Made by a program: the position numbers and the translations under genes. The notes under the pieces were generated by a model. It ran no database searches. It saw only the letters and a list, made by a program, of their open reading frames with translations, and was not told the DNA's origin. Shown one piece after another: positions 1 through 6,488 of a stretch of DNA of 7,282 nucleotides. Numbering within the stretch: position 1 is the stretch's first letter; each line of letters opens with the position of its first letter. The stretch is from positions 1-7,282 of the forward strand of contig VFKJ01000083.1 of assembly GCA_009885595.1 (NCBI GenBank), given 5' to 3'. The DNA is from Myxococcales bacterium (GTDB taxonomy: Bacteria; Myxococcota; Myxococcia; Myxococcales; Myxococcaceae).

Positions 1-95
1 TGGCCGCGGTTCAGGGCGGCAGACGCCTCGATGAAGAGGATCTGCTGGCCATGCTGCAGGGAGATGTTGTCGAAACGAATCACGGCGCGCGCCAT
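1..95 (-). CDS. ABC-F family ATP-binding protein, N-terminal fragment (runs off left edge)
   Basis: Only the first 31 codons are inside the window. They read MARAVIRFDNISLQHG followed by QQILFIEASAALNRG. This matches the opening of ABC-F proteins (Uup, EttA, YheS type), where the first beta strands carry an 'I-x-F-x-x-[IL]-x-x-x-x-G' pattern and the next stretch leads into the Walker A loop, which here would lie beyond the edge. Known members of the family are soluble tandem ATPases without membrane domains that act on the ribosome, either relieving stalled translation or giving antibiotic resistance. The ATG at 95 adds four residues before the more usual start; the GTG at 83 would give V-I-R-F directly. 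Neither has a clear Shine-Dalgarno sequence. It is the third gene in a minus-strand series, 56 bp after the secreted-protein gene. Subfamily cannot be decided from 31 residues, and another ABC ATPase is possible. Confidence 0.75.
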   Translation of the reverse strand, partial: MARAVIRFDNISLQHGQQILFIEASAALNRG

Positions 96-116
96 GACAC
101 ACCCGCGCGCGCTTGC

Positions 117-155
117 CTATGGCGCTTCGAGGGGCGGCAGGAGCTCGATCGTCAT
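117..155 (-). other. 12-codon mini reading frame between secreted-protein gene and ABC-F gene
   Basis: An ATG at 155 overlaps the TGA of the upstream gene in an ATGA arrangement and opens a 12-residue frame, MTIELLPPLEAP, ending in TAG at 119-117. It stops 21 bp before the ABC-F ATG. A G-rich stretch (GGGGTGGG) precedes it, which is at best a weak ribosome site. Stop/start overlap favours re-initiation. Leader peptides upstream of some ABC-F resistance genes control them by attenuation, so a regulatory role is conceivable, but so short a frame is easily found by chance in GC-rich DNA. Confidence 0.2.
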
Positions 156-748
156 AGACCCACCCCGACTGTCAGTCGCCACAACGCCTCGATGACGTAG
201 GGCTTGCCGTCGAGGTCGACAGAGAAGACCTCCGTTCCGACCTCGATGAACACCGGAAACCACCAGCCCGAAGGGCGCATCCGGCAGAGGCCGAGGTGAA
301 GCCCGCTGAGGAACGAGGGCAACACCAGCGCACCGTCGATCGCGGCGCCGGCTCCGAGGAACAGGCCGACGGTGAACTCGGGCACCAGGACGCGCTCGAA
401 CGCGCTCACGTCGAACGCCTCGACACGGAGTACGCCGTGGACCAGGTGGGCCGGCCGGGGGACCCATGCCCCTCTCGTGAACTCGGACAGCGTCTCCAGT
501 TCGTACATCGCCAGCGCGGCGATGGTGACGTGCCGGGCGAGGCGCAGTCGCATGCCGAGGCGAACCCCCGGAGCGGGCGCGTAGAAGCCGATTCCGGTCA
601 TCAGGTGGACGCCTCCTGTCAGGCCAACGAGCGGTGGTTCTGGAAGCGTGAGCGACTGCGATTGCGTGGGCTCATCGGCCCAGGTCTCGGCCCGTGCCCC
701 GGTTGCCAACACCACCATGCAGCCCACGACCAGTGCCCGCGCGAACAT
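152..748 (-). CDS. Secreted hypothetical protein, possible small outer-membrane beta-barrel (198 aa)
   Basis: I do not recognise the family. The chosen ATG at 748 gives an N-terminus MFARALVVGCMVVLATGARA, a short hydrophobic signal peptide with an A-R-A cleavage motif at residues 18-20. A longer in-frame extension to 934 exists but would run back over the kinase gene and bury the signal peptide. The mature part (about 178 residues) has alternating hydrophobic/polar stretches rich in Gly, Val and Leu, for example LGMRLRL (64-70), HVTIAALAMY (73-82) and FPVFIEVG (164-171), and ends RLTVGVGL. That would suit an eight-strand outer-membrane barrel, although the final residue is Leu and not the typical Phe. 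V-V-G-C at residues 7-10 resembles a lipobox, but only nine residues precede the Cys, so signal peptidase I is more likely. The gene starts 31 bp after the kinase stop, which suggests co-transcription. Confidence 0.7.
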   Translation of the reverse strand: MFARALVVGCMVVLATGARAETWADEPTQSQSLTLPEPPLVGLTGGVHLMTGIGFYAPAPGVRLGMRLRLARHVTIAALAMYELETLSEFTRGAWVPRPAHLVHGVLRVEAFDVSAFERVLVPEFTVGLFLGAGAAIDGALVLPSFLSGLHLGLCRMRPSGWWFPVFIEVGTEVFSVDLDGKPYVIEALWRLTVGVGL

Positions 749-779
749 TGACCCAGCGTGCTCTCGTCTCGAGAAAGAG

Positions 780-3710
780 TCATCGGCCTGACAACGCGAC
801 CGCGGCGTCGTGGCTGAGCGCGCTGGACGGCGGCAAATCAGCCACCGCCTCTTCGAACAACGTTCGTTGCCTCGGGTCCTTCGTTCCGAGCGCCCTGGCC
901 AACCAGAAGGCCGTGGCGCCTCGCTCCGGGCCACGCTCTTGCCGAAGTGCCAACGCCTGCTCCAGCACCTTCTTCGCGCCGGGCACGTCGTTCGACATCA
1001 GCTTCGCCTCGCCCAGGCCCGTGAGGTTGTAGGCGAGGTCGAGGTGCTGCTCGCCCTGCCGCGCCCTGCGAATTCCGAGCGCCCGCTCGTCGAGCGCGAT
1101 CGCGTCGGTCCACCGCTTCGCCGCCCGCCGCGCCTGCGCGAGATTGGTGAGCGAGATCGCCACGGTGAGCGAGTCGTTGCCCGTGCGCTGTTCTTTGATC
1201 TCGAGCGAACGCGAGAGCGAGGCCTCGGCGGCCGACAGATCTTCGAGGTCGAGCAACAGCGCGCCCAGGTTCGTGAGCGTCACCGCCACGGGCAGACTGT
1301 CCTTGCCGAACGCGACTTCCTTGATGCGCAGGGCCCGTTCGAGCGCCCGCCGCGCCCCGGTGGGTGAGCCCTGCGCCTGCAGCACGTTGCCCAGGTTGTT
1401 GAGGGTGTCCGCCACCTGGGGATGCGAGGCGTCGAGCGCGAACTCCTCGATCGCCAGCGCCTGCTCGTACTGCGCGCGGGCGTCGTCGAGCCGGCCCATC
1501 AACTTGAACGCGGTGCCCAGGTTCGAGTGCGAGCGCGCGACCAGCGGGTGCTTCTCGCCCAGCAGCTCGCGCCGCAGCGCCAGCGCGCGCTGATAGGCCT
1601 CGACCGCCGCCGGGTATTGAGCGCGGTAATACGCGAGCACGCCCTGGTTGTTGGCGAAGGACGCCTCGAGCTCGGCCGGCTTGCCCACGCGATCGATCGC
1701 CGCGCGCGCGAAGCGCACCCAGCGATCCGCGTCCTGCTGAGGGGCACCGACGGCCGCGAAGCCGACGCGCTCCACCCAGCCACGCGCCTGCAGTTCGTCG
1801 TCGAGCCCGATCTCCGCGGCGAGGATCGACTCCTCCACCAGGGTGTCCGCCGCCTTCGCGTCCCCCGTGCGCATCTTCGCGATGGCCATCCACAGCCGCG
1901 CCTCGGCGTAGGTGGTGTGGTCCCCAGACGCGCTCGCCTTCGTCGCCAGTTCGGACGCGAGCGCCAGGGCGTCGGCGTACTTTCCGGCGTCGACGCGCGC
2001 CTTGACCGCTGAGAGCTGGGCGCGCGTCGTCTCGCCCTCCTCCGTGCGGCGGACGATGGGCATGATCGACCGGCACGAGGGCAGGGGAGCGAGCGCCCCG
2101 GCGGTCGTCACGGCGCGCTCCACCACGTCACCGTCGGCGTGGCTGAACAGCTGCGTGGTGGCCTCGAGATCCGAGAGGCGCCGGCTCAGGCACACGATCT
2201 CCTGGCCGAGCTGCTCGTCGTTGCGTTCCAGGCTGCCCTCGCAGGCCGCGCGCCGCATGGTGAGCCACTGCGCGCTGTACGTATCGAGGCGCGCTTCCAC
2301 GTCGCGCCAGGCCGCCGTCGCCCAGGGCTTCTGCGTCGCCTCGAAGGCCTGCCGCACCGAGCGCTTCACCGCTGGATCCCAGACGCCCCTGAGGCGGGTG
2401 TCGACCTCGGCGCACCGGGTGCGCGCGCGATAGGAGGCCAGCCCAGCGAGCCCGGCCGCGAGCACGGCCAGCGCCGCGACGGACGCGAACGCCAGCCCCT
2501 GCTCGCGGCTCGACTTGCGCCGGCCCAGCTGCAGCAGCAGCGCCCGCATCGTCTGGAAGCGCTCGTTCGGCTCCGCGCGAAGTCCCTTGAGGAGGAGCTG
2601 GTGGATGCGCTTGGGGACCTTGGTGTCCTTCGGGGGCGCGACGACGTGGTTCGCGCCGATCTCCACCGCGAGCGCGTAGGGGCTGGCGCCTTCGAAGGGC
2701 CTGACCCCGTAGAAGGCCTCGAACAGTGCCACGCAGAAGCCGAACTCGTCCGAGCGGAAATCGGTGGGCTTGCCGTGCAGCGCCTCGGGAGACATGTACG
2801 CCGGGGTGCCCAGCATCGCGCCAGGCCCGGTGATCGACCGGGGCATGGAGTCCGAGGGTTCCTTCTTTCTCGCCGCCTGGCCGTGCGCGAGCCCGAAGTC
2901 CATCACGCGCACGCGGCCGTCGCTGCCGACGATCACGTTGTCGGGCTTGAAGTCGCGGTGGGTGATGCCCTGCGTGTGCGCGGCCACCAGGCCTTCGCCG
3001 GCGGCGAGGAACACCTCGAGCGTCGCCTGCCAGCTGGGCCGTGGCTTCTGCTCGAGCCACTGCTTGAGGGTGCGGCCTTCGGCGAACTCCATGGCGAGGA
3101 AGATGCGATCGCCGGCGATGCCGACGTCGTGCACCGTCACCACGTTGGGGTGGGACAGCTTCGCCAGCGACTGCGCTTCGTGCAGCAGGCGGCGCTTGAA
3201 CTCTTCCCCCAGGTCCGAGCCTTCGAAGTCGGGGCGCAGCACCTTCACCGCGACCTTGCGATCGAGCACCGGGTCCCAGGCGGAGAACACCTCGCCCATG
3301 CCGCCCGCGCCGAGCCGATCCAGGATCACGTAGCGATCGAGGGCTTCACCCTTCTCGATGCTGCTGGTGACGAGGACCGCTTCCCGCTCGCCCGACACGT
3401 GCGTGTCCTCGAGGCCCACCGGGGTGTCCTGCGGCGCTGCGCCCGGCTGGCTCACCCAGGGGTGGTTCGGATCGGAGTCGGCGCGCGCCGGGGTGACGGG
3501 GGTCTCCTTGCTGTGCCGTCGGCGTCGCGCTGCCGGTGAGTCGAAGTTCGTCTGGTGCAGCGCGGAGCTCTGCAGGGCCATCGGCAGGTAGCGCGCCTGG
3601 CAGCTCGCGCAGCCGCGAATGTGCGCGGACAGCTCGGCGCGATCGGTCGCGTCGCCCACGCCTCGCGCGAAGGCCTCGAGGGTCGACTCCGATGGGCAGG
3701 GGGACGGCAC
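780..3710 (-). CDS. Membrane Ser/Thr protein kinase with N-terminal zinc finger and C-terminal TPR repeats (976 aa)
   Basis: Residues 1-45 form a zf-HC2-like zinc site (C5, H30, C34, C37; the H-x3-C-x2-C core is HIRGCASC). After a polar linker comes a full Hanks-type kinase domain, about 127-395: Gly loop GAGGMGEV (134-141), catalytic Lys 156 in VAVKV, helix-C Glu 178, catalytic loop HRDFKPDN (251-258), DFG at 271-273 and an APE-equivalent SPE at 307-309. All catalytic residues are present and the R in HRD implies control through the activation loop. One membrane helix lies at about 405-425, preceded by RRKSSR, so the kinase should face the cytoplasm. The C-terminal half should be periplasmic; it has four Cys (433, 490, 507, 546) and then about six TPR units of exactly 42 residues. 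Start is GTG at 3710, because an in-frame TAG lies 12 bp upstream and C5 is needed for the zinc site. Substrate unknown. Probably co-transcribed with the secreted protein 31 bp downstream. Confidence 0.95.
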   Translation of the reverse strand: MPSPCPSESTLEAFARGVGDATDRAELSAHIRGCASCQARYLPMALQSSALHQTNFDSPAARRRRHSKETPVTPARADSDPNHPWVSQPGAAPQDTPVGLEDTHVSGEREAVLVTSSIEKGEALDRYVILDRLGAGGMGEVFSAWDPVLDRKVAVKVLRPDFEGSDLGEEFKRRLLHEAQSLAKLSHPNVVTVHDVGIAGDRIFLAMEFAEGRTLKQWLEQKPRPSWQATLEVFLAAGEGLVAAHTQGITHRDFKPDNVIVGSDGRVRVMDFGLAHGQAARKKEPSDSMPRSITGPGAMLGTPAYMSPEALHGKPTDFRSDEFGFCVALFEAFYGVRPFEGASPYALAVEIGANHVVAPPKDTKVPKRIHQLLLKGLRAEPNERFQTMRALLLQLGRRKSSREQGLAFASVAALAVLAAGLAGLASYRARTRCAEVDTRLRGVWDPAVKRSVRQAFEATQKPWATAAWRDVEARLDTYSAQWLTMRRAACEGSLERNDEQLGQEIVCLSRRLSDLEATTQLFSHADGDVVERAVTTAGALAPLPSCRSIMPIVRRTEEGETTRAQLSAVKARVDAGKYADALALASELATKASASGDHTTYAEARLWMAIAKMRTGDAKAADTLVEESILAAEIGLDDELQARGWVERVGFAAVGAPQQDADRWVRFARAAIDRVGKPAELEASFANNQGVLAYYRAQYPAAVEAYQRALALRRELLGEKHPLVARSHSNLGTAFKLMGRLDDARAQYEQALAIEEFALDASHPQVADTLNNLGNVLQAQGSPTGARRALERALRIKEVAFGKDSLPVAVTLTNLGALLLDLEDLSAAEASLSRSLEIKEQRTGNDSLTVAISLTNLAQARRAAKRWTDAIALDERALGIRRARQGEQHLDLAYNLTGLGEAKLMSNDVPGAKKVLEQALALRQERGPERGATAFWLARALGTKDPRQRTLFEEAVADLPPSSALSHDAAVALSGR
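921..1661 (-). repeat. Six tandem 42-residue TPR units within the kinase gene (126-bp codon period)
   Basis: Residues about 684-930 repeat every 42 residues. The anchor motif NNQG/NLG/NLA/GLG falls at residues 688, 730, 772, 814, 856 and 898, an exact spacing of 42, and each unit has an A-x-x-x-x-x-x-A-L core followed by a loop such as GEKHPLVA. This long TPR form is the kinesin-light-chain type (TPR_10/TPR_12), a protein-binding superhelix. The DNA units have diverged, so this is an old protein repeat and not a recent tandem duplication. Confidence 0.9.
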
Positions 3711-3912
3711 GCGCGCGCCACTCTACCTTCCGCTGGCGAAGGGTCTGAATCTTTGGCTCTCGTGAGCTGAGGATTTCGGTGGAGCCTCCACGCCCCGTCT
3801 CGCGAAACCCATCAGCGCTGCTGGTCGATCGTGGCGTGCCGCCCGGATCGGCAGGGCGCGGCTCGTGCACTGGCTTCGCTTTGCAGGTCTCAACTACGAT
3901 GGGAGGTGTTCG
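3711..3912. promoter_or_regulatory. Divergent intergenic region between kinase gene and coiled-coil gene
   Basis: These 202 bp separate oppositely directed genes and so must hold, or lie close to, the promoters of both. On the minus strand TTCAGA and TAGAGT (the latter at 3724-3719) are 18 bp apart and each matches 4 of 6 bases of the sigma-70 consensus. Such a promoter would start the message almost at the GTG at 3710, giving a leaderless or nearly leaderless kinase transcript. GGAAGG at 3731-3726 is 15 nt from that GTG, too far for a good ribosome site. On the plus strand I see no convincing -35/-10 pair. No operator palindrome or riboswitch-like fold was recognised. Confidence 0.35.
3901..3906 (+). 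promoter_or_regulatory. Ribosome binding site of the coiled-coil gene
   Basis: GGGAGG lies 6 nt before the ATG at 3913. It is a strong Shine-Dalgarno match and decides that start over the upstream in-frame ATG at 3865, which has none. Confidence 0.8.
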
Positions 3913-4164
3913 ATGGCGCAGTCAGGGGCGTACGCGACCAGGCAGGAGGTCGAAGTGTTGGAGACCGAGATCAAACGGCTTTCGGTACAGCAGACCGTCC
4001 TGGCCGACGGCCTGCGCGACCTCACGGTGACCGTGGCGCGTCTGGCGGAGGAAATGAACGCACGGTTCGATGCGGTGGACGTGCGGTTTGAGAGGCTGAC
4101 GAAGGAGATCGCCGACGGCCATGCCACGCTCTTGTCCGCGATCTTGAAGCTGGGGCCGCGCTGA
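3913..4164 (+). CDS. Small coiled-coil protein of unknown function (83 aa)
   Basis: No family is assigned with certainty. The protein has no signal peptide, membrane segment or cysteine. From about residue 10 to 80 it is a nearly unbroken amphipathic helix with hydrophobic residues at heptad spacing: V13, L16, I20, L23, L30, L34, L37, V41, L44, M48, F52, V55, F59, L62, I66. The segment NARFDAVDVRFERL (49-62) resembles the short 7-residue coiled-coil repeats found in many small bacterial and phage proteins. It should form a cytoplasmic homo- or hetero-oligomeric coiled coil. The start is fixed by the strong ribosome site six bases upstream. A second hypothetical gene begins 17 bp after its stop, so the two are probably translated from one message and may be partners. 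Confidence 0.75.
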   Translation: MAQSGAYATRQEVEVLETEIKRLSVQQTVLADGLRDLTVTVARLAEEMNARFDAVDVRFERLTKEIADGHATLLSAILKLGPR

Positions 4165-4181
4165 CCGGCTACCTTCCGGCC

Positions 4182-4649
4182 GTGACCGACCTGAAGACGC
4201 TCCGCCTCGCCTCCCTCCAGCTCTCGCCCGAGCGGCTCGAGGGCTTCATCACCTACCAGCGCACGCTCTTGACCGAGCTGGCTCGTGCCCCCGCCACCGA
4301 ATGGAGCGGCCGCTACGCCTTCGCCCACGGCCGCGCGCTCGCCGCCTGCCAGCTCGACCTGCAGGAGCTCGGAAAGCTCAAGGCGATGGTGGGGGACTTC
4401 TGTGGTCGCCGGTCCGCCGCGCAGCAGGTGAAGGAGCGGCTCACGAGCATCAGCGACTCCCCCAAGGACACGCAGATCGCCGCCCGCGCCGAGAAGTCGC
4501 TCCACAAGCTCGACGACATGGCTCAGTTCGCCGCGCGCCACGGCGCGGAAGCCCTGGCCCTCCTGGAGGCGAGGGAGCCGGAGCTGCTCCTGCTGCACCG
4601 GGAGCTCGCGAAGCAGGAAGGCACTGGCCACCTGCACCCGGGCAGTTGA
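4182..4649 (+). CDS. Helical cytoplasmic protein of unknown function (155 aa)
   Basis: I do not recognise this protein. It starts with GTG at 4182 (MTDLKTLRLASLQLSPERLE), 17 bp after the coiled-coil gene, with no good Shine-Dalgarno sequence, so it may depend on translational coupling. It lacks a signal peptide or membrane helix. Composition (Ala, Leu, Glu, Lys, Arg) and periodicity suggest an all-alpha fold: helices around residues 15-36, 45-70, 76-90, 98-120 and 120-146. Two cysteines (56 and 74) show no metal-site pattern. Residues 123-145 are a Leu/Glu-rich helix that could pair with a coiled-coil partner such as the preceding gene product. The codon use and the lack of a long competing frame on this strand support a real gene. 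miaB begins 43 bp downstream. Confidence 0.7.
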   Translation: MTDLKTLRLASLQLSPERLEGFITYQRTLLTELARAPATEWSGRYAFAHGRALAACQLDLQELGKLKAMVGDFCGRRSAAQQVKERLTSISDSPKDTQIAARAEKSLHKLDDMAQFAARHGAEALALLEAREPELLLLHRELAKQEGTGHLHPGS

Positions 4650-4692
4650 CCTCTTGTCTCGTGCGGCGTTCCGCTGCTAACGGCTCCGCGCC

Positions 4693-6075
4693 ATGAAGCG
4701 CTATTTCATTCACACGTTCGGCTGTCAGATGAACGTGAACGACACCAACCGAATGGGCGAGGCCCTCGCCTCGATGAAGTACGCGCCGACGCCGGTGGTG
4801 GAGAACGCCGATCTCATCATCCTCAACACCTGCTCCATCCGTGAGAAGGCCGAGGACAAGATGCTGTCGTGGCTGGGCCGCTACCGGCAGGTGAAGCTGC
4901 AGCGCGGCGCGCTCATCGGCGTGGGCGGCTGCGTCGCCCAGCAGGAGAAGAAGAAGATCCTCGAGAAGGTCCCCTACGTCGACTTCGTCTTCGGCCCCGA
5001 CGCCATCGGCAAGCTCCCGGAGATCGTCGCCCGCTGTGAGTCCGAGCGGGTGCGCGTGGTGGAGACCGCGTGGGTCGACTCCGAGAGCTACGTCTTCCCT
5101 CAGGCCGATCCGAAGAGCTCGCTGGGCAAGACCACCGAGTTCGTCACCGTGATGAAGGGCTGCGACAACGTCTGCAGCTTCTGCGTGGTGCCGCACACCC
5201 GCGGCCGCGAGGTGAGCCGGCCCTTCACCGAGGTGCTGCACGAGGTCGCGCGCCTCACCACCGTCGGCGTGCGAGAGGTGACCCTCGTCGGCCAGAACGT
5301 GAACAGCTACCTGGGCGGCATCTCGTTCGCCCAGCTGCTGCTGCGCACCGCCCAGGTGCCCGGCATCGAGCGCGTGCGCTTCACCACCAGCCACCCGCAC
5401 GATCTCTCCGACGAGCTGATCGAGGCCTTCCGTCTCGAGCCGAAGATCATGTCGCACTTCCACCTGCCGGTGCAGAGCGGCAGCAACGAGGTGCTGGTGC
5501 GCATGAAGCGCGACTACACGGTGACGAACTACCTCGAGCGGCTCGCCAAGCTGCGCGCGGCCCGCCCCGGCATCGCCGTCACCACCGACATCATCGTGGG
5601 CTTCCCCGGCGAGACCGACGAAGACTTCGAGAAGACCTTCGCGCTGTGTGAGCAGGCCCAGTTCGATGGTCAGTTCGCCTTCGTGTACTCGCCGCGCCCC
5701 AAGACGGTCGCCGGCCTCAAGGAAGACGAATGGGGCCCGGTGCCGCACGAGGTGAAGGTGAAGCGGCTCGAGCGCCTCAACGCGCTGCAGAAGCAGATCA
5801 GCGTGGGCGTGATGGCGCAGGCGGTGGGCAGCACCATGGAGGTGCTCGTCGAGGGCTCCTCGCGCACCAACGAGGCCCGCCGCATGGGCCGCACCTCGCA
5901 GAACCGGGTGGTGAACTTCGAGGGTGACGCCCCCATCGGCGCGCTGGTCGAGGTGAAGATCGAGGCGTCCAGCCAGAGCTCGTTCGCCGGGGTGCAGGGC
6001 AGGGTGATTTCCCTGCCTTCCGTCGTCATCCCCGAGCTCACCGCGGCCCCGGCCGAGGTGTGCGTGGTCGCTTAA
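4693..6075 (+). CDS. miaB: tRNA-2-methylthio-N6-dimethylallyladenosine synthase MiaB (460 aa)
   Basis: MiaB is a radical-SAM methylthiotransferase that adds the 2-methylthio group to i6A37 of tRNAs reading UNN codons, in the cytoplasm. The N-terminal UPF0004 domain has FGCQMN, NTCSIREKAE and VGGC, giving auxiliary [4Fe-4S] ligands C11, C47 and C80. The radical-SAM cluster motif is C157-x3-C161-x2-C164 in KGCDNVCSFC, followed by VVPHTRGRE (165-173). NVNSY, TSHPHD, HLPVQSGS and DIIVGFPGET are further family signatures, and a TRAM RNA-binding domain occupies about 375-440. Length is normal for the family. NTCSIREKAEDKM and TRGRE mark it as MiaB and not the threonylcarbamoyl-adenosine (MtaB) or ribosomal S12 (RimO) branch. 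YSPRPKT replaces the common PGT; I recall the same form in Myxococcus. The ATG at 4693 matches the family N-terminus, although no clear ribosome site precedes it. Confidence 0.97.
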   Translation: MKRYFIHTFGCQMNVNDTNRMGEALASMKYAPTPVVENADLIILNTCSIREKAEDKMLSWLGRYRQVKLQRGALIGVGGCVAQQEKKKILEKVPYVDFVFGPDAIGKLPEIVARCESERVRVVETAWVDSESYVFPQADPKSSLGKTTEFVTVMKGCDNVCSFCVVPHTRGREVSRPFTEVLHEVARLTTVGVREVTLVGQNVNSYLGGISFAQLLLRTAQVPGIERVRFTTSHPHDLSDELIEAFRLEPKIMSHFHLPVQSGSNEVLVRMKRDYTVTNYLERLAKLRAARPGIAVTTDIIVGFPGETDEDFEKTFALCEQAQFDGQFAFVYSPRPKTVAGLKEDEWGPVPHEVKVKRLERLNALQKQISVGVMAQAVGSTMEVLVEGSSRTNEARRMGRTSQNRVVNFEGDAPIGALVEVKIEASSQSSFAGVQGRVISLPSVVIPELTAAPAEVCVVA

Positions 6076-6132
6076 TTTCACTCCTGGACGGGGTGTGGGG
6101 TCGTATCGTCTCCACGTCGTGTCCACCCTGTT

Positions 6133-6140
6133 GGGAGAAG
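6133..6140 (+). promoter_or_regulatory. Ribosome binding site of the SFPD-repeat gene
   Basis: GGGAGAAG lies 4 nt before the ATG at 6145, a good purine-rich Shine-Dalgarno sequence. It is stronger than those of the neighbouring genes and suggests efficient translation of this small exported protein. Confidence 0.7.
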
Positions 6141-6144
6141 AGCC

Positions 6145-6483
6145 ATGAAGAAGCTGCTCGGTAGCCTCGCCGCCGTCGCCCTCGCCGTCGTCGCCGGTCT
6201 CTCGCTGTCCGCCGAAGCAGGCGGCTCGTTCAGCAAGGGCAGCTGCACCTTCAACGGCAAGAAGCTCTACGGCAACATCCAGGAAGTGAGCTCCTTCCCC
6301 GACGTGAAGGTGCAGGTCGTCAGCTCCTTCCCCGACGTCAAGGTGCAGAAGGTCAGCTCGTTCCCCGACTCGTGCGGCAAGTGGAAGATGGTCACCAGCT
6401 TCCCGGACACCAAGGTGCAGTTCGTCACCTCGTTCCCCGACGTGAAGATCCAGTACGTGACCTCGTTCCCCGGCGCGAACTGA
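6145..6483 (+). CDS. Exported SFPD-repeat protein, 7(1) septoil-knot-like (112 aa)
   Basis: Residues 1-25 are a classic signal peptide (KK, then a hydrophobic core, then SAEA), so the protein is exported to the periplasm or beyond. After a lead-in SCTFNGKKLYG (33-43) almost the whole mature protein is an 11-residue repeat, V-[ST]-S-F-P-D-V-K-[VI]-Q-x, in six copies starting at residues 48, 59, 70, 83, 94 and 105; the third is interrupted by SCGKW and the last is cut to VTSFPGAN. C34 and C77 are the only cysteines and probably form a disulfide. From memory this pattern (CTFNGKKLYG plus repeated SFPD) is that of small bacterial proteins annotated as '7(1) septoil knot', a compact all-beta, deeply knotted fold; function unknown. 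A strong ribosome site lies upstream, and a CsgG-like gene starts 5 bp downstream, so the two should be co-translated. An amyloid or beta-solenoid form is an alternative. Confidence 0.85.
   Translation: MKKLLGSLAAVALAVVAGLSLSAEAGGSFSKGSCTFNGKKLYGNIQEVSSFPDVKVQVVSSFPDVKVQKVSSFPDSCGKWKMVTSFPDTKVQFVTSFPDVKIQYVTSFPGAN
6286..6480 (+). repeat. Tandem 33-bp coding repeats (six SFPD units)
   Basis: Units start at 6286, 6319, 6352, 6391, 6424 and 6457. Units 1 and 2 agree at 28 of 33 bases, and two of the five differences are silent. Unit 3 is 39 bp because of the SCGKW insertion, and unit 6 is a 24-bp partial unit. Units 1-3 use V-S-S and units 4-6 use V-T-S, so the array falls into two halves around the Cys-containing insertion. 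Confidence 0.9.
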
Positions 6484-6488
6484 CCCGA

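Noticed and set aside
117..467. 116-residue open frame on the minus strand within the secreted-protein gene
   Set aside because: It is Arg/Pro-rich out-of-frame reading of the secreted-protein gene; only its last 12 codons lie outside that gene and are noted separately.
749..934. N-terminal extension of the secreted protein to the ATG at 934
   Set aside because: It would overlap the end of the kinase gene by about 155 bp and place an Arg/Ser-rich stretch before an evident signal peptide starting at 748.
2139..3539. 466-residue open frame on the plus strand opposite the kinase
   Set aside because: It is the complement of the kinase domain and lacks recognisable motifs. The kinase frame has every catalytic residue.
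3895..3900. TACGAT as a -10 box for the coiled-coil gene
   Set aside because: There is no matching -35 at 16-18 bp, and the implied start would fall inside the ribosome site used by the gene.
3865..3912. Upstream in-frame ATG for the coiled-coil gene
   Set aside because: It has no ribosome site, while the ATG at 3913 has GGGAGG at ideal distance, and the extra residues do not continue the helix pattern.
4450..6126. 558-residue open frame on the minus strand opposite miaB
   Set aside because: It is rich in His, Leu, Ala, Gly and Asp with no domain pattern, as expected from the antisense of a GC-rich gene. miaB on the other strand is unmistakable over the same span.
6076..6144. Terminator or promoter between miaB and the repeat gene
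   Set aside because: No GC stem followed by a T run is visible, and TATCGT at 6104 has no suitably spaced -35, so neither can be supported.
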